The notes under the pieces: generated by a model
Told to the model about the DNA's origin: nothing
Databases searched by the model: none
What the model saw: only the letters and a program-made list of their open reading frames with translations
Position numbers and translations under genes: made by a program
Source of the DNA: Alphaproteobacteria bacterium
GTDB lineage: Bacteria > Pseudomonadota > Alphaproteobacteria > Micropepsales > Micropepsaceae
Direction: 5' to 3'
Assembly (NCBI GenBank): GCA_019241645.1
Contig: JAFAWQ010000003.1
Location: 1-64,000, forward strand
Length of the DNA stretch: 64,000 nt
Part shown: in pieces, positions 26,905-37,341 of the stretch
Position numbering within the stretch: position 1 is the stretch's first letter
Layout of the letters: each line of letters opens with the position of its first letter

Positions 26905-27714
26905 TCATGCCGCGATGCGCGCGCGCTCGCGCTGCACAAGCTCGCCCGCCAGTTGAATGTAGGCCTGGCTGCCCGGACAGCGCAGATCGTAGACCAGCGC
27001 CGGCAATCCATGACTCGGCGCTTCCGAAATGCGAACGTTGCGCGGAATCATGGTGTTGTAGACCGTGTCGCCCATCGTGGCTCGCACGTCCGCCGCAACC
27101 TGGTCGGACAAACGGTTGCGCTTGTCGAACATGGTGAGAATGATGCCCTGAATTTCCAGCAGCGGATTGAGATTGCCGCGCACCAGCTCGATGGTTTTTA
27201 GAAGCTGGCTCAAACCTTCCAGCGCGAAGAACTCGCATTGCAGCGGCACGATGACGGCATCCGCTGCCGCCATTGCATTCACGGTAAGCAACGTAAGCGA
27301 CGGCGGGCAATCGATCAGCGCGTAAGAAAACTGCGATGATCCGTGTACGGAATACTCATCCAGCGCATCCTTGAGGCGGAAATTCCGCCGCGGCAGTTCG
27401 ATCAGTTCGAGTTCGGCACCGGAGAGATCGACGGTGGACGGCACCAGCGACAGGCGCGGAATCTTGGTGGGCATGACGGCGTCCGCCAGCGTGGTCTGGC
27501 CAACCAGCACATCGTAGATGGTCCGCTTGCGGTCGTTGCGCCCAACGCCGAGTCCGGTGGAGGCATTGCCCTGCGGGTCGATGTCGATGACCAGTGTCGG
27601 TTCGCCGATGGCGGCCAGCGCCGTGCCGAGATTGATAGCGGTTGTCGTTTTTCCCACGCCGCCCTTCTGGTTTGCGACGACCAGGACACGGGGGCGGTCA
27701 GCGGACACGGTCAA
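26905..27714 (-). CDS. parA: Chromosome partitioning ATPase ParA
   Basis: This Walker-type ATPase has 269 residues and moves ParB-parS complexes over the nucleoid. The deviant Walker A box NQKGGVGKTTTAINLG starts near residue 15; DIDPQGNAS and the Walker B region ALIDCPPSLTLLT follow. The gene overlaps the end of rsmG by 17 bases and its stop overlaps an in-frame ATG of parB, so rsmG-parA-parB are read as one unit. This order is the ancestral chromosomal one. Confidence 0.96.
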   Translation of the reverse strand: MTVSADRPRVLVVANQKGGVGKTTTAINLGTALAAIGEPTLVIDIDPQGNASTGLGVGRNDRKRTIYDVLVGQTTLADAVMPTKIPRLSLVPSTVDLSGAELELIELPRRNFRLKDALDEYSVHGSSQFSYALIDCPPSLTLLTVNAMAAADAVIVPLQCEFFALEGLSQLLKTIELVRGNLNPLLEIQGIILTMFDKRNRLSDQVAADVRATMGDTVYNTMIPRNVRISEAPSHGLPALVYDLRCPGSQAYIQLAGELVQRERARIAA

Positions 27715-28330
27715 GCTCGCGGATTTCGAGGATCGTGCCCGAGGGATCAGACCGGCTGGGGAGCCGGACCACTGACATGCTCCAATATCTACGGGCTTCG
27801 GTCAACTCGGCCTCAACATTTTGGCCCTTGAGAAAGAGATTTATCGTGCCTGTGCCCTGAAAGCTTTGCGCGTAGCCGAGCAGTTTGACAAGCGTCGCGC
27901 AGGCCCGGGCGGTGACGACGTCGAAAGGTTCTGTGGATGCATCCTCGATACGGGCGCAGCGGATTTCGGCGGGCACACCGCATCGTTCAGCCGCGACCGA
28001 GAGGAAGGCGCACTTCTTGGCCGTTGCCTCGAACAACACCGTTCGAAATCCCGGCCGCTCTCTTAGAAGTATTCCGAGCACGAGGCCCGGAAATCCCGCA
28101 CCGCTACCGAGATCGACGAGCGTCCGGGCCGGTTGGGGGATGAACAGTTCCAGTTGGGCGGAGTCCCAGACATGCCGCCGCCAGACATCCGCCAGGGAAG
28201 TTCGCGAAACAAGGTTGTGGCGGGCGCTCCAATCTTCGAGCAACGCAACATACGCCTTCAGCCGAGCCAGGGTTTCACGTGAAACACCACTGGCTTGCGC
28301 GAATTCCTCCGGGCCAAATTCAGGAGGCAA
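27698..28330 (-). CDS. rsmG: 16S rRNA (guanine-N7) methyltransferase RsmG
   Basis: This SAM-dependent methyltransferase forms m7G527 of 16S rRNA. The product has 210 residues, with [20 protein letters not shown], the SAM motif [15 protein letters not shown] and [11 protein letters not shown], all typical. The start is TTG at 28330, because no ATG or GTG fits and it overlaps the mnmG end by 11 bases. Codons for GVSRET near residue 15 carry a parS site within the gene. Confidence 0.93.
   Translation of the reverse strand: MPPEFGPEEFAQASGVSRETLARLKAYVALLEDWSARHNLVSRTSLADVWRRHVWDSAQLELFIPQPARTLVDLGSGAGFPGLVLGILLRERPGFRTVLFEATAKKCAFLSVAAERCGVPAEIRCARIEDASTEPFDVVTARACATLVKLLGYAQSFQGTGTINLFLKGQNVEAELTEARRYWSMSVVRLPSRSDPSGTILEIRELDRVR
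28271..28286. promoter_or_regulatory. parS: parS centromere site 1 (inside rsmG)
   Basis: GTTTCACGTGAAACA matches the near-universal ParB site TGTTTCACGTGAAACA at 15 of 16 bases; only the first base differs. It lies in the rsmG reading frame, where it encodes VSRET. It is about 1.4 kb upstream of the parB start. Confidence 0.93.
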
Positions 28331-30191
28331 GACGTTCGCGGGATGCCCCTTTGGCTCGGATGTGCGCCAGGACCAAAGTTAGCGCCGCAGGGGTAACCCC
28401 ATCGATGCGGCCAGCCTGCCCCAACGTCACCGGCCGAATTTGTTCAAGTTTTTGCATAGCTTCTGTAGAAAGCCCCCTCACGGCGCCATAGTCTAGATCG
28501 GACGGGATATGCAGGCCCTCCTCCCGGCGGAACGCGATCACGTCGGCCTCCTGCCGGTCGAGGTACCCGGTATATTGCGCGTCGATTTCCAGCTGCTCGA
28601 TTACATCGGGAGCAAAACCTGCCAGTTCCGGCCAAATTCGGGCCAGATTTTCCAAACGCACGTCCGGAAGGCTCAGGAGTTGCGCGCCGGATCGCCGAGC
28701 GCCGTCCGATTTGATCGCGATGCCGTGTCGCTGCGCCTGGTTGGGCGTTAAGGTCAGATTCTTCATCTGCTCTCGCGCCTGGTTGAGGCGCCGGCGTTTG
28801 TCAGCAAAAGCCGCGGAACGCTGGCTGCCGACGCATCCGGCCTGCTCGCCGAGTGTGGTTAGTCGTTGGTCCGCGTTGTCAGCCCGCAAAGTCAGGCGGT
28901 ATTCGGCGCGTGAGGTGAACATCCGATACGGCTCGGTGACACCTTTTGTAATTAGATCATCGATTAGTACGCCGGTATAGGCCGTGGCGCGATCCAGCAC
29001 CACGGCGTCCTGGCGGGCTGCCGCCCTTGCTGCGTTCAGCCCTGCCATCAGGCCTTGCGCCGCGGCTTCCTCATATCCGGTGGTACCGTTGATCTGCCCG
29101 GCGAGATAAAGGCCGGTTACTTTTTTTGTTTCCAGAGAAGGCTTTAGCTCGCGCGGGTCGACATAGTCGTACTCAATCGCGTAGCCTGGGCGGCGCATGA
29201 CCGCCCGCTCCAGTCCCGGAATTGTCTTGACCATTGCAAGCTGCACGTCTGCGGGCAGCGAAGTCGAAATACCGTTCGGATAGACGGTATCGTCGTCCAA
29301 GCCCTCCGGCTCCAGGAAGATCTGATGGCCGCCGCGGTCGGCGAATCGCACCACCTTGTCCTCGATCGAGGGGCAATAGCGCGGACCGGTACTCTCGATT
29401 TGGCCGGAATACATTGGAGCGCGATGCAAATTGGCCCGGATGATGGCGTGGGTTTCTGGCGTAGTCCGGGTGATGTGGCAGTTTATCTGCGGTGTGGTGA
29501 TTTGCGTCGTGAGGAATGAGAACGGGTAGGGCGGGTCGTCGCCTGGTTGAACCTCCAGGCCGGACCAGTCGATCGATCCGCCATCAAGACGCGGGGGCGT
29601 ACCGGTCTTAAGCCGGCCCATGCTGAAGCGAAGGCCATACAAGGTTTGCGAAAGCCCAACGGACGGCGCCTCGCCCACCCGGCCTGCCGGAATTTTCTTC
29701 TCTCCCAGATGGATAACGCCACGAAGAAACGTGCCTGTAGTCAGGATGATGGCGCGACAGCCGATCTCTCTGCCATCGCCAGTTCGCACCGCAACAGCTC
29801 GCCCTTCCCCGATGACCAAATCTTCGGCAGATGTCTCCAAAATGATGAGGTTCGGCAATTCAGCCAGGGCGGCCTGCATTGCCTGTTTGTAGAGCTTCCG
29901 GTCCGCCTGTGCGCGTGGCCCGCGCACGGCCGGCCCCTTGCGCCGATTCAGCAGCCGAAACTGGATGCCGGCGGCGTCCGCAACCCGGCCCATCAGTCCG
30001 TCGAGTGCGTCTATTTCGCGAACCAGATGGCCCTTACCCAGACCGCCAATTGCTGGGTTGCAGGACATTTCGCCGATCGTGTCGCGGCGGTGCGTGAGCA
30101 GGAGGGTTCGTGCACCAACTCGCGCGGACGCTGCCGCCGCTTCGCAGCCGGCGTGGCCGCCACCGATGACAATGACGTCTAACGACTTCAT
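28320..30191 (-). CDS. mnmG: tRNA uridine 5-carboxymethylaminomethyl modification enzyme MnmG
   Basis: This FAD-dependent half of the MnmEG complex modifies U34 of tRNAs. It has 623 residues, beginning [19 protein letters not shown] with the dinucleotide-binding motif. Other signatures are [39 protein letters not shown] and [17 protein letters not shown]. The C-terminal helical domain binds tRNA and MnmE. The ATG at 30191 was chosen by family alignment; the open frame upstream is not conserved. It sits 55 bases after mnmE with a parS site between. Confidence 0.96.
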   Translation of the reverse strand: MKSLDVIVIGGGHAGCEAAAASARVGARTLLLTHRRDTIGEMSCNPAIGGLGKGHLVREIDALDGLMGRVADAAGIQFRLLNRRKGPAVRGPRAQADRKLYKQAMQAALAELPNLIILETSAEDLVIGEGRAVAVRTGDGREIGCRAIILTTGTFLRGVIHLGEKKIPAGRVGEAPSVGLSQTLYGLRFSMGRLKTGTPPRLDGGSIDWSGLEVQPGDDPPYPFSFLTTQITTPQINCHITRTTPETHAIIRANLHRAPMYSGQIESTGPRYCPSIEDKVVRFADRGGHQIFLEPEGLDDDTVYPNGISTSLPADVQLAMVKTIPGLERAVMRRPGYAIEYDYVDPRELKPSLETKKVTGLYLAGQINGTTGYEEAAAQGLMAGLNAARAAARQDAVVLDRATAYTGVLIDDLITKGVTEPYRMFTSRAEYRLTLRADNADQRLTTLGEQAGCVGSQRSAAFADKRRRLNQAREQMKNLTLTPNQAQRHGIAIKSDGARRSGAQLLSLPDVRLENLARIWPELAGFAPDVIEQLEIDAQYTGYLDRQEADVIAFRREEGLHIPSDLDYGAVRGLSTEAMQKLEQIRPVTLGQAGRIDGVTPAALTLVLAHIRAKGASRERLAS

Positions 30192-30230
30192 CAGCGCGGA
30201 ATAACGCGCAGCGGCATCGGGGAACAAGGG

Positions 30231-30246
30231 CGTTTCACGTGAAACA
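30231..30246. promoter_or_regulatory. parS: parS centromere site 2 (between mnmE and mnmG)
   Basis: GTTTCACGTGAAACA again matches 15 of 16 bases of the ParB consensus. It occupies the 55-base gap between the mnmE stop and the mnmG start, 1.96 kb from site 1. Two sites in an rsmG-mnmG-mnmE context are typical of alphaproteobacterial chromosomes. Confidence 0.93.
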
Positions 30247-31545
30247 TCACTTCCCGATACAGAAATCACGGAAGACCACGTCCAACAGGTCTTCCACATC
30301 GACCCGACCGGTGATGCGTCCCAGCTCCCGCATTGCGAAACGCATTTCCTCTGCGACAATCTCCAGTTCGCCGGCCGCCAGGCTACGCTCCAAAGCCTCA
30401 GCCGCCCGCGCCAGCGCATGACGATGCCGCTCTCGTGTCAAGACCGGAACATCCCCGGTAACCAACCGCTTTCGGACAATATTCCCAACATGTTGTAGTA
30501 GATTGTCCAGCCCGTCTCCGGTCCGCACGGAAACCGACAGGCCTTCACAGGGCGCATGCGGCAGGTCGGCTTTGTTCCAGACCGTCAACGCAGGTGCCGA
30601 AGCCAAATTACCCTGATATTGCAATGGTTTAGTGGCATCCAGCAGAAGCAGCACGGCGTCTCCGTCCTGGGCGCGGGCGAGCGCGCGGCGGACCCCTTCT
30701 GCTTCGATTTGGTCTCCGGTCTCGCGCAGTCCAGCCGTATCAGCGAGAATGACCGGATAGCCGCCGAGATCGAGATGAACTTCAACCACATCGCGGGTGG
30801 TGCCGGGGATATCGGAGACAATCGCCACGTCGCGGCGGGCGAGGGAATTGATCAAGGAACTTTTTCCGCTGTTCGGCGGACCGATCACCGTTAGGTGGAA
30901 TCCGTCGCGCAGAATTTCGCCCCGCCGGGCATCGTTCAGATGGTCGTTGATTTCCGATGCGATCTCAATGACTTGTGCCTTCGCTTCCTCGACAGGATCT
31001 CCCGGGATTTCCTCGTCGGAGAAGTCGATGGCCGCCTCGATCCAGGCCGCGGCGCCGATTAGCCGGGCCCGCCACCCCTCGTACAAACTCGCCAGCGCGC
31101 CATCGTACTGCCGGAAGGCCTGCTTGCGCTGTGCCTCCGTCTCGGCGTTGATGAGATCGGCCAGCGCCTCGGCCTGGGTGAGATCGAATTTGCCGTTCTC
31201 CACCGCGCGGCGGGTAAATTCACCGGGCTCGGCCGGGCGCGAGCCAGGCAGAGTTCCCAGGGCGCCAAGCAGGGCTTCGATAACCGCCCGGCCGCCATGG
31301 ACGTGAAACTCCGCGACGTCTTCGCCGGTGAAACTGGCCGGCGCCGGAAACCACAGCACCAGGGCGTCGTCCAAGTGATCACCGTCCGGACCGGACAATC
31401 TATGGCGCATCGCAAGCCGCGGCTTTGGAACAGGCTCAACTCCGAGAGCAAGGAGTGCCCGGCGGGCCTGGGGCCCCGACACCCGAACGACGGCCACGCC
31501 CGCACGCCCGCGTCCGCTGGAGAGGGCAAAAATCGTGTCCGCCAT
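30247..31545 (-). CDS. mnmE: tRNA modification GTPase MnmE
   Basis: This GTPase partner of MnmG has 432 residues. The N-terminal tetrahydrofolate-binding domain opens [19 protein letters not shown]. The inserted G domain has G1 [25 protein letters not shown] and NKADLP. The chain ends with the invariant FCIGK, whose Cys takes part in the modification reaction. It starts 8 bases after the DUF6489 gene in the same minus-strand operon. Confidence 0.96.
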   Translation of the reverse strand: MADTIFALSSGRGRAGVAVVRVSGPQARRALLALGVEPVPKPRLAMRHRLSGPDGDHLDDALVLWFPAPASFTGEDVAEFHVHGGRAVIEALLGALGTLPGSRPAEPGEFTRRAVENGKFDLTQAEALADLINAETEAQRKQAFRQYDGALASLYEGWRARLIGAAAWIEAAIDFSDEEIPGDPVEEAKAQVIEIASEINDHLNDARRGEILRDGFHLTVIGPPNSGKSSLINSLARRDVAIVSDIPGTTRDVVEVHLDLGGYPVILADTAGLRETGDQIEAEGVRRALARAQDGDAVLLLLDATKPLQYQGNLASAPALTVWNKADLPHAPCEGLSVSVRTGDGLDNLLQHVGNIVRKRLVTGDVPVLTRERHRHALARAAEALERSLAAGELEIVAEEMRFAMRELGRITGRVDVEDLLDVVFRDFCIGK

Positions 31546-31553
31546 GCCTTACG

Positions 31554-31826
31554 CTAGGGCTTGTCCTTCTTCGCCCCGGGTTTTGCGGCGGAGCCTGCCG
31601 CCTGCGCCGCACTGTCCCAGAGGAATTTCTGGAACTGTTCGAAGCCCTGCGCGCCGAGCGGCATCCAGGCCTTCAGCATGGCCTGCGGGTCGGACGCATC
31701 GACCGCCGCCTTCATGCGCCGGCGCATCTCGTCCAGCATTTCGGCCTGCAAGGCGGTGACGTCCGGCAAGCCCATGAGCCTGCGGCCCTCTTCCGGCGTC
31801 ATGTCCATTTCAATGGTGATCTTCAT
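31554..31826 (-). CDS. DUF6489 family protein
   Basis: This 90-residue alphaproteobacterial protein starts MKITIEMDMTPEEGRRLMGL. The family keeps the features LPDVTALQAEMLDEMRRRM and AWMPLGAQGFEQFQKFLW, followed by an Ala/Lys tail. It habitually sits just upstream of mnmE and has no known function. The frame stays open far upstream to 32354, but that part lies opposite the thioredoxin-like gene and was rejected. It is probably the first gene of the DUF6489-mnmE-mnmG-rsmG-parA-parB operon. Confidence 0.8.
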   Translation of the reverse strand: MKITIEMDMTPEEGRRLMGLPDVTALQAEMLDEMRRRMKAAVDASDPQAMLKAWMPLGAQGFEQFQKFLWDSAAQAAGSAAKPGAKKDKP

Positions 31827-31913
31827 CGCTTGTGAGCGCCGCTTGAGCCGCGCTAGGAGACTAGCAGTTCTCCTCGCCGCCAAGAAGGCGGTCCGCAGCC
31901 GCCAGGATCCTCG

Positions 31914-33959
31914 ATGAGCCGCAACCTGCTCGACGCCGAAACCAGTCCATACCTGCTCCTGCACAAGGATAATCCGGTTCACTGGCGGGCCTGGAACGAA
32001 GATGCGCTGCTGGAAGCGCAGCAGCAGAACAAGCCCATCCTGCTCTCGATCGGCTACACCGCCTGCCACTGGTGTCACGTGATGAACGAAGAAAGCTTCA
32101 CCGATGCGGAAACCGCGGCGGTGATGAACGAGCTGTTCGTCAACATCAAAGTCGATCGCGAGGAGCGGCCCGATCTCGATCAGATTTATCAAACGGCGGC
32201 ACAGGCGCTGGGCAAGCAGGGCGGCTGGCCGCTCACCATGTTCCTGACGCCGCAGGGCGAACCGTTCTTCGCCGGCACCTACTATCCGCGCGAAGAACGT
32301 TACGGCCAGCCGGCGTTCGTCCGCGTACTGAATGAAGCGGCGCGCATCTGGCACGAACAGCCGGAGCCCGTCGCCAACACCATCAATCGCGTGCAGGAAG
32401 TCTATGCCAACCTTTGGGGCCGAGACCTTCGGGGCAAGCTGGACGGAACGCTGCTCGACAATGCGGCGATGGCGGTCGCCCGTCGCTTCGACATCTTTTA
32501 TGGCGGCGTCAGCGGGGCGCCGAAGTTTCCGTCATTCGGACTGACCGAGTTGCTCTGGCGCGCTTATTTGCGCACCGGCGTCGAGCAGTTCCAGCAGCTC
32601 ACCAATCAGACATTGGTGAACATCTGCCTGGGTGGCATCTACGATCATGTCGGCGGCGGATTGCATCGCTATTCCGTCGACGAACGCTGGCTGGTGCCGC
32701 ACTTCGAGAAGATGCTGTACGACAACGCGCAGTTCATCGACATGCTCACGCTGCTCTGGCAGCACAATCGCACGCCGCTCTATAAAGCGCGTGTCGAGGA
32801 AACGGTCGCCTGGCTGCTGCGCGAGATGATGGTGGAGCAGGGCTTCGCTGCGGCGCTGGATGCGGATTCCGAAGGCCAGGAAGGCAAGTACTACGTCTGG
32901 AGCGAAGCCGAAATCGATGCGGCGCTCGCCGGCACCTTCGCGCAGCGATTCAAATCCACTTACACCGTCAGCCGCGAAGGCAACTGGGAAGGGCACAACA
33001 TCCTTGCGCGCATGGGGGAAAATTCTTCATTTCCGCTACCAGATGCGGACGAAACGCTGCTGACGCGGCAACGTGAATTGCTGCTGGCGGCTCGCCAAAA
33101 GCGCGTCCCGCCGATGCGTGACGACAAGGTGCTGGCGGATTGGAACGGCATGACGATCGCGGCGCTCGCCAATGCCGGCGCCGTGTTCCGCAAAACCGAG
33201 TGGACGACCGCCGCAATCCGCGCCTTCGACTTTGTCGCGCGCGCGCTCGGCGATGGCGACCGGCTCTATCACTCCTGGCGCAACGGCAAGCGGCAGCACA
33301 CCGGCTTTGCGGACGATTACGCCCACATGGCACGGGCGGCGCTCACGCTGTGGGAAACCACGGGCGATCGCCGCTACCTCGAACGCGCCCAAGGCTGGAT
33401 CCACGTGCTGAACGATCATTTCTGGGACGCGCAGAACAGCGGCTATTTCTTCACCGCCGACGATTCCGATCCGCTGATCGTCCGCTCACGGATGGTGTAC
33501 GATCAGGCCACGCCGTCCGCCAACGGCGTACTGGTCGGCGTGCTGGCGCGGCTGCATCTGGCGACGTGGTCGAATGCCTACCGCGATCGCTGCAACGCGC
33601 TGATCGATGCGTTCTCCGGCGAGCCGGCGCGCGCTTTCGCTTCCATGGCGTCGTACCTCTGCGGGCTGGAAGTGGTGTTGACGGGGTTGCAGATCGTCAT
33701 TGTGGGGCCGGTTACCAATCCGAAGACGCATGAGCTGGTCTCCGCCGTGATGGGCCGCAGCTTGCCCAACCGCACGCTCGTCGTGGCCGATCCGGCGGAA
33801 AATTTCAGCGAGAGCCATCCCGCATACGGGAAGCGGATGGAGAACGGCCAGCCGACGGCCTATATCTGCCAGCAAGCGACCTGTTCTGCGCCGATTACCA
33901 ATCCTGTGACTTTGAGTCAGGTGCTGCAGCTGCCGCAGCGCGCCGCCGGGCGGGCATAA
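31914..33959 (+). CDS. Thioredoxin-domain protein of the YyaL/SSP411 family
   Basis: This 681-residue protein has an N-terminal thioredoxin-like domain with redox motif [14 protein letters not shown] (C-H-W-C near residue 50), opening [21 protein letters not shown]. It continues into a long (alpha/alpha)6-barrel like N-acylglucosamine epimerases ([42 protein letters not shown]). The family is conserved from bacteria to mammals (SPATA20) and its reaction is not known. It is divergent from DUF6489 across 87 bases. Confidence 0.92.
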   Translation: MSRNLLDAETSPYLLLHKDNPVHWRAWNEDALLEAQQQNKPILLSIGYTACHWCHVMNEESFTDAETAAVMNELFVNIKVDREERPDLDQIYQTAAQALGKQGGWPLTMFLTPQGEPFFAGTYYPREERYGQPAFVRVLNEAARIWHEQPEPVANTINRVQEVYANLWGRDLRGKLDGTLLDNAAMAVARRFDIFYGGVSGAPKFPSFGLTELLWRAYLRTGVEQFQQLTNQTLVNICLGGIYDHVGGGLHRYSVDERWLVPHFEKMLYDNAQFIDMLTLLWQHNRTPLYKARVEETVAWLLREMMVEQGFAAALDADSEGQEGKYYVWSEAEIDAALAGTFAQRFKSTYTVSREGNWEGHNILARMGENSSFPLPDADETLLTRQRELLLAARQKRVPPMRDDKVLADWNGMTIAALANAGAVFRKTEWTTAAIRAFDFVARALGDGDRLYHSWRNGKRQHTGFADDYAHMARAALTLWETTGDRRYLERAQGWIHVLNDHFWDAQNSGYFFTADDSDPLIVRSRMVYDQATPSANGVLVGVLARLHLATWSNAYRDRCNALIDAFSGEPARAFASMASYLCGLEVVLTGLQIVIVGPVTNPKTHELVSAVMGRSLPNRTLVVADPAENFSESHPAYGKRMENGQPTAYICQQATCSAPITNPVTLSQVLQLPQRAAGRA

Positions 33960-33974
33960 GGAACAGGGGGAGCC

Positions 33975-34673
33975 ATGGCCGGGAAGGACATCATCATCAG
34001 CGGTCCCGATGGCAATCTCGGGGCTTATCTTGCGATTCCGTCTGCCGCTCGTGGACCAGGCATCGTCGTCATCCAGGAGATTTTCGGCATCAACAAAGTG
34101 ATCCGAGACATCGCCGACGGCTTTGCCGCGCGCGGCTACTTCGCGCTGGCGCCCGATCTTTTCTGGCATCTCGAGCCTGGCGTGCAGCTCACCGACAAAT
34201 CGGATGCTGAGTGGCAGCATGCTTTTGCGCTGATGAACAAGTTCGATCCGGATTCCGGCGTGAAGGATATCCAGGCCTCGATTTCCCATTTGCGTGGACT
34301 CGATGGCTGCACCGGGAAGGTGGGCGCCGTGGGTTACTGCCTGGGTGGATTGCTTGCATACCTTACCGGCGCGCGCACCGATGTGGACGCAGCGGTCGGC
34401 TATTACGGCGTCAACATCGACCAGAAGCTGGACGAGGCGAAAACCATCGAGAGGCCGCTCATGCTGCACATTGCGGAGAAGGACCAGTTCGTCAAACCGG
34501 AGGCGCAAAAGAAAATCGCCGAGGCATTGAAAGGCAATCCTCTTGTCACCTTGCACTTCTATCCGCAGATGGATCACGCCTTCGCGCGCGAAGGCGGCGC
34601 GCATTACGACAAGGCCTGCGCCGATCTTGCGAATGGCCGCACCTCCACCTTCTTCAAGCAGCATCTGAGTTGA
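33975..34673 (+). CDS. Dienelactone hydrolase family protein
   Basis: This alpha/beta hydrolase of the carboxymethylenebutenolidase type has 232 residues. Catalytic Cys C122 lies in [11 protein letters not shown], acidic E36 in IQEIFGIN, an Asp in AEKDQFV and the His in QMDHAFAR. It has no signal peptide, so it is cytoplasmic. It starts 15 bases after the thioredoxin-like gene behind a gggggag ribosome site, so the genes may be co-transcribed. The substrate is unknown. Confidence 0.9.
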   Translation: MAGKDIIISGPDGNLGAYLAIPSAARGPGIVVIQEIFGINKVIRDIADGFAARGYFALAPDLFWHLEPGVQLTDKSDAEWQHAFALMNKFDPDSGVKDIQASISHLRGLDGCTGKVGAVGYCLGGLLAYLTGARTDVDAAVGYYGVNIDQKLDEAKTIERPLMLHIAEKDQFVKPEAQKKIAEALKGNPLVTLHFYPQMDHAFAREGGAHYDKACADLANGRTSTFFKQHLS

Positions 34674-35293
34674 GTTCGCGTAACAACACAGAGCGATTGC
34701 AGCCGGTTACCCTGAACGGCCGCTTCGTGCGGCTGGAGCCGCTGACGCTTGCGCATCTCGACGATCTCGCCGATGCCGGGCTGGATTCGGAATTGTGGCG
34801 CTGGATACCCAATCAGGTGACGTCGCGCGAGGAAATGCGCAGCTACATCGAAACCGCGCTCGGCGAACAGGACGCCAGCATCTCGCTGCCGTTCGCGGTC
34901 ATCCATCTGGAAAGCGGTCGCGCCAGCGGCAGCACGCGCTACAGCGCGATCAACCTGCCTAACCGCCGGCTGGAAATCGGCTGGACGTGGTACGCGCCTG
35001 CCTTCCAGCGCACGCCGGTGAACACGGAATGCAAGTTGTTGTTGCTCACCCACGCCTTCGAACGACTCGGCATGATCCGCGTGGAGTTCAAGACCGATGC
35101 TTTGAACGAGAAATCCCGCGCTGCGCTGGCCCGCATCGGCGCGGTTGAGGAAGGCACCTTCCGCAAGCACCTGATCTGCCAGTCGGGCCGCATCCGCGAC
35201 ACGGTCTATTTCTCCATCCTCGACAGCGAGTGGCCGGAAAGGAAGGCAGCGCTCGAAGCAAGGCTGGGCGGACAACCCCACAGTCGCGCATGA
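34670..35293 (+). CDS. GNAT family N-acetyltransferase (RimJ-like)
   Basis: This acetyltransferase has about 207 residues and resembles RimJ/RimL-type GNATs: [35 protein letters not shown] and the acetyl-CoA region [29 protein letters not shown]. No ATG is available. A TTG at 34670 overlapping the dienelactone hydrolase stop is the likeliest start ([16 protein letters not shown] follows). The overlap implies coupling. The target, protein N-terminus or small amine, cannot be told. Confidence 0.85.
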   Translation: MSSRNNTERLQPVTLNGRFVRLEPLTLAHLDDLADAGLDSELWRWIPNQVTSREEMRSYIETALGEQDASISLPFAVIHLESGRASGSTRYSAINLPNRRLEIGWTWYAPAFQRTPVNTECKLLLLTHAFERLGMIRVEFKTDALNEKSRAALARIGAVEEGTFRKHLICQSGRIRDTVYFSILDSEWPERKAALEARLGGQPHSRA

Positions 35294-35351
35294 TTGTGAA
35301 GTTTGTGTCATACGGCTAGTCTAGGCTCTCAGGTTTTCCGGGGAGGGAGTC

Positions 35352-35726
35352 ATGCGCAAATTTTCCATGATGGCGGCAGCGGCGGCGCTGGTTGTGTCGG
35401 GCTCGGCGCAAGCAAAAGTACCGGTGCTCGATCTGGGCGACATCTGCCATTTCATGGCGGTTGTCGTGGATCATTCAACCGTTAGCGGTTTTTCGCACTT
35501 CACCTGCCAGACCGGCAATTTTGTTGGCGTGATCGGCAGGGTGCAGGGAACGGAAGGCCGGTCGATGATTGCCAGCGTGCGATTGCTCGACAAGCCGAAG
35601 AAAAACCAGTTCCTCCTGCGCGTGGACTATCCACTGGTCAACGGCGGAGGCTGGACGATGTACTACACGAAGGCCGGCTACACGGCGAAAGTCTATCAGA
35701 GCGGCACCTACTCTGTAATCAAGTAG
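35352..35726 (+). CDS. Small secreted protein, paralogue A
   Basis: This 124-residue protein has a signal peptide (MAAAAALVVSGSAQA) and is probably periplasmic. The mature chain has LDLGDICHFMAVVVDHSTVSG, then a second Cys 20 residues after the first, then GVIGRVQGTEGRSM, and ends in a Tyr-rich strand region. It is clearly paralogous to the protein at 36966, sharing LGDIC, VDH, VSG and GTEGRS and the C-x19-C spacing. I do not recognise the family. A gggagggag ribosome site precedes the ATG. Confidence 0.75.
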   Translation: MRKFSMMAAAAALVVSGSAQAKVPVLDLGDICHFMAVVVDHSTVSGFSHFTCQTGNFVGVIGRVQGTEGRSMIASVRLLDKPKKNQFLLRVDYPLVNGGGWTMYYTKAGYTAKVYQSGTYSVIK

Positions 35727-35814
35727 ACTCAATCGCCTGCATCCGATGCCTGAGCCGCGGCGCAACCAGAGGGCCGCCATCTCGTTGTCACTCGCGTCTT
35801 ATCTGGACGGTGAC

Positions 35815-36282
35815 ATGAGCATCTTCGGCAGCATTCTGGGCGCCATCTTCGGTCGCGCGCAGCAAACAGCACCGGCGCCTTCATCCGCCACGGCCGGCAG
35901 TCAGCAAGCCCATCCACAAAGCGGCCAAGGGAAGGCGGCTTCGCCAACCCAGCAGGCACACGCCGCGCCGCAGCAGCAGCCAAAACCGGTGAGTCCGCCA
36001 CCGCAGGCTGCCAAGCCGCAGCAGTCGGTGGATGTGGAAGCCATTCTCGAAAAGCTAAAGGCGGAAAAGCATGCCAACCTGGATTGGCGGCACTCGATCG
36101 TAGACCTATTGAAGCTACTGGATCTCGACAGCAGCCTGTCCGCCCGTCAGGAGCTGGCGAAGGAGCTGCATTATAGCGGCGATCAGCACGATTCCGCTGC
36201 CATGAACATCTGGCTGCACAAGCGGGTGATGGCTAAGCTGGCGGAAAGCGGCGGCAAGGTTCCGGACAGTCTGAAGCACTGA
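35815..36282 (+). CDS. DUF3597 family protein
   Basis: This 155-residue protein opens MSIFGSILGAIFGRA, the hallmark of DUF3597. A Pro/Gln/Ala-rich linker (about 20-70) leads to the conserved C-terminal helical domain with NLDWRHSIVDLLKLLDLDSS and AMNIWLHKRVMAKLAESGG. The start was moved to the ATG at 35815, where the family begins. It is followed 18 bases later by the YidB-like gene. The function of the family is unknown. Confidence 0.85.
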   Translation: MSIFGSILGAIFGRAQQTAPAPSSATAGSQQAHPQSGQGKAASPTQQAHAAPQQQPKPVSPPPQAAKPQQSVDVEAILEKLKAEKHANLDWRHSIVDLLKLLDLDSSLSARQELAKELHYSGDQHDSAAMNIWLHKRVMAKLAESGGKVPDSLKH

Positions 36283-36300
36283 CAGAAAGGGTCTTCGCGC

Positions 36301-36846
36301 ATGGCTCTGTTTAATCTCGGTGGTTCCCATCGCGGTATGTCGCCGATCACCATGGCGCTGCTGGGTGTGCTTGCTTACCGCACGCTGCACGGCAAGGGCC
36401 GTCTTGCCGACATATTGGGCATGAACAAGCCGGGCAATCCTTCCGGCGCGCCGGTTCCTGAGACGGGTACGGGCACGCCGGGTGGATTGGGAGGCGTGCT
36501 CTCCGGCGGTCTGGACGGACTTGGCGGGATGCTCGGCGGCATTCTGGGAGGCGGCGCGTTGTCCGGCGGGCTGCAGGATCTGCTGAAGCAATTCCAGCAG
36601 AACGGGCATGGCGAAAAAGCGGACAGCTGGGTCGGCACCGGTCCCAACAAGCCGGTGGCGCCACACGAACTCGAACAGGCGCTGGGCAGTGACCGCATCG
36701 ACTGGCTGACGCGCGAAACCGGGATGTCGCGCGAGCAATTGCTGTCGGGCCTCAGTCAGGCGCTGCCCGAGGCCGTCAACAAACTCACCCCGAACGGCCA
36801 GGTGCCGGACGAACAGGAGATGGGGAAACTCATCGCTTCCGGATAG
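36301..36846 (+). CDS. YidB family (DUF937-like) protein
   Basis: This 181-residue protein has an N-terminal hydrophobic/helical part (SPITMALLGVLAYRTLHGKG). A long Gly-rich centre follows (GGLGGVLSGGLDGLGGMLGG). The conserved YidB C-terminal domain is LEQALGSDRIDWLTRETGMSREQLLSGLSQALP with NKLTPNGQVPDEQE. It probably forms an operon with DUF3597. The role is unknown. Confidence 0.85.
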   Translation: MALFNLGGSHRGMSPITMALLGVLAYRTLHGKGRLADILGMNKPGNPSGAPVPETGTGTPGGLGGVLSGGLDGLGGMLGGILGGGALSGGLQDLLKQFQQNGHGEKADSWVGTGPNKPVAPHELEQALGSDRIDWLTRETGMSREQLLSGLSQALPEAVNKLTPNGQVPDEQEMGKLIASG

Positions 36847-36965
36847 CCCGCATAGCGCTGTGCAATGCCGCCCGGCCGCTCTCGCGGCGGTCCCGCGCCA
36901 TTGAGCCCCGATTGTTAGAGCCCCATCCTGAGCGTAGCCTGGGCGCTCACTTTGGGAGGCACACC

Positions 36966-37337
36966 ATGCGGAAGTGCGCGATCATCGCGGCTGCGGCCGC
37001 TGCGTTGACTATGTCAGGCACAGCCGAGGCCAAAGGTCCGGTGCTCAATTTGGGCGACATCTGCAAATCGCTGCTCCTGATCGTCGATCACGCGCGCGTC
37101 AGCGGCTATCCCATCGAGCATTGCCAAATCGACAGCGTCGTGGGCGCAATCGGAAAAGTAACCGGAACGGAAGGCCGGTCGATCATCGGCGGTCTTGAAA
37201 TGCGGGGGCATCGGCGCCCCTATCTGATCGAGATTTCGTATCCCATGGTCGATGGCGGGACCTGGCGCCTTTACGTGGCGACGCACCAGTACAAATCGAA
37301 ACTATACCGGCAGGGCACCTACACGGTGAGGGATTAG
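36966..37337 (+). CDS. Small secreted protein, paralogue B
   Basis: This 123-residue protein has a signal peptide (IIAAAAAALTMSGTAEA) and the same plan as the protein at 35352: LNLGDICKSLLLIVDHARVSG, two Cys separated by 19 residues, GAIGKVTGTEGRSI and a C-terminal YRQGTYTVRD. The pair brackets the DUF3597 and YidB genes on the same strand. The start was set to the ATG at 36966 after ggaggcacacc. Family and function are unknown. Confidence 0.75.
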   Translation: MRKCAIIAAAAAALTMSGTAEAKGPVLNLGDICKSLLLIVDHARVSGYPIEHCQIDSVVGAIGKVTGTEGRSIIGGLEMRGHRRPYLIEISYPMVDGGTWRLYVATHQYKSKLYRQGTYTVRD

Positions 37338-37341
37338 CGCC

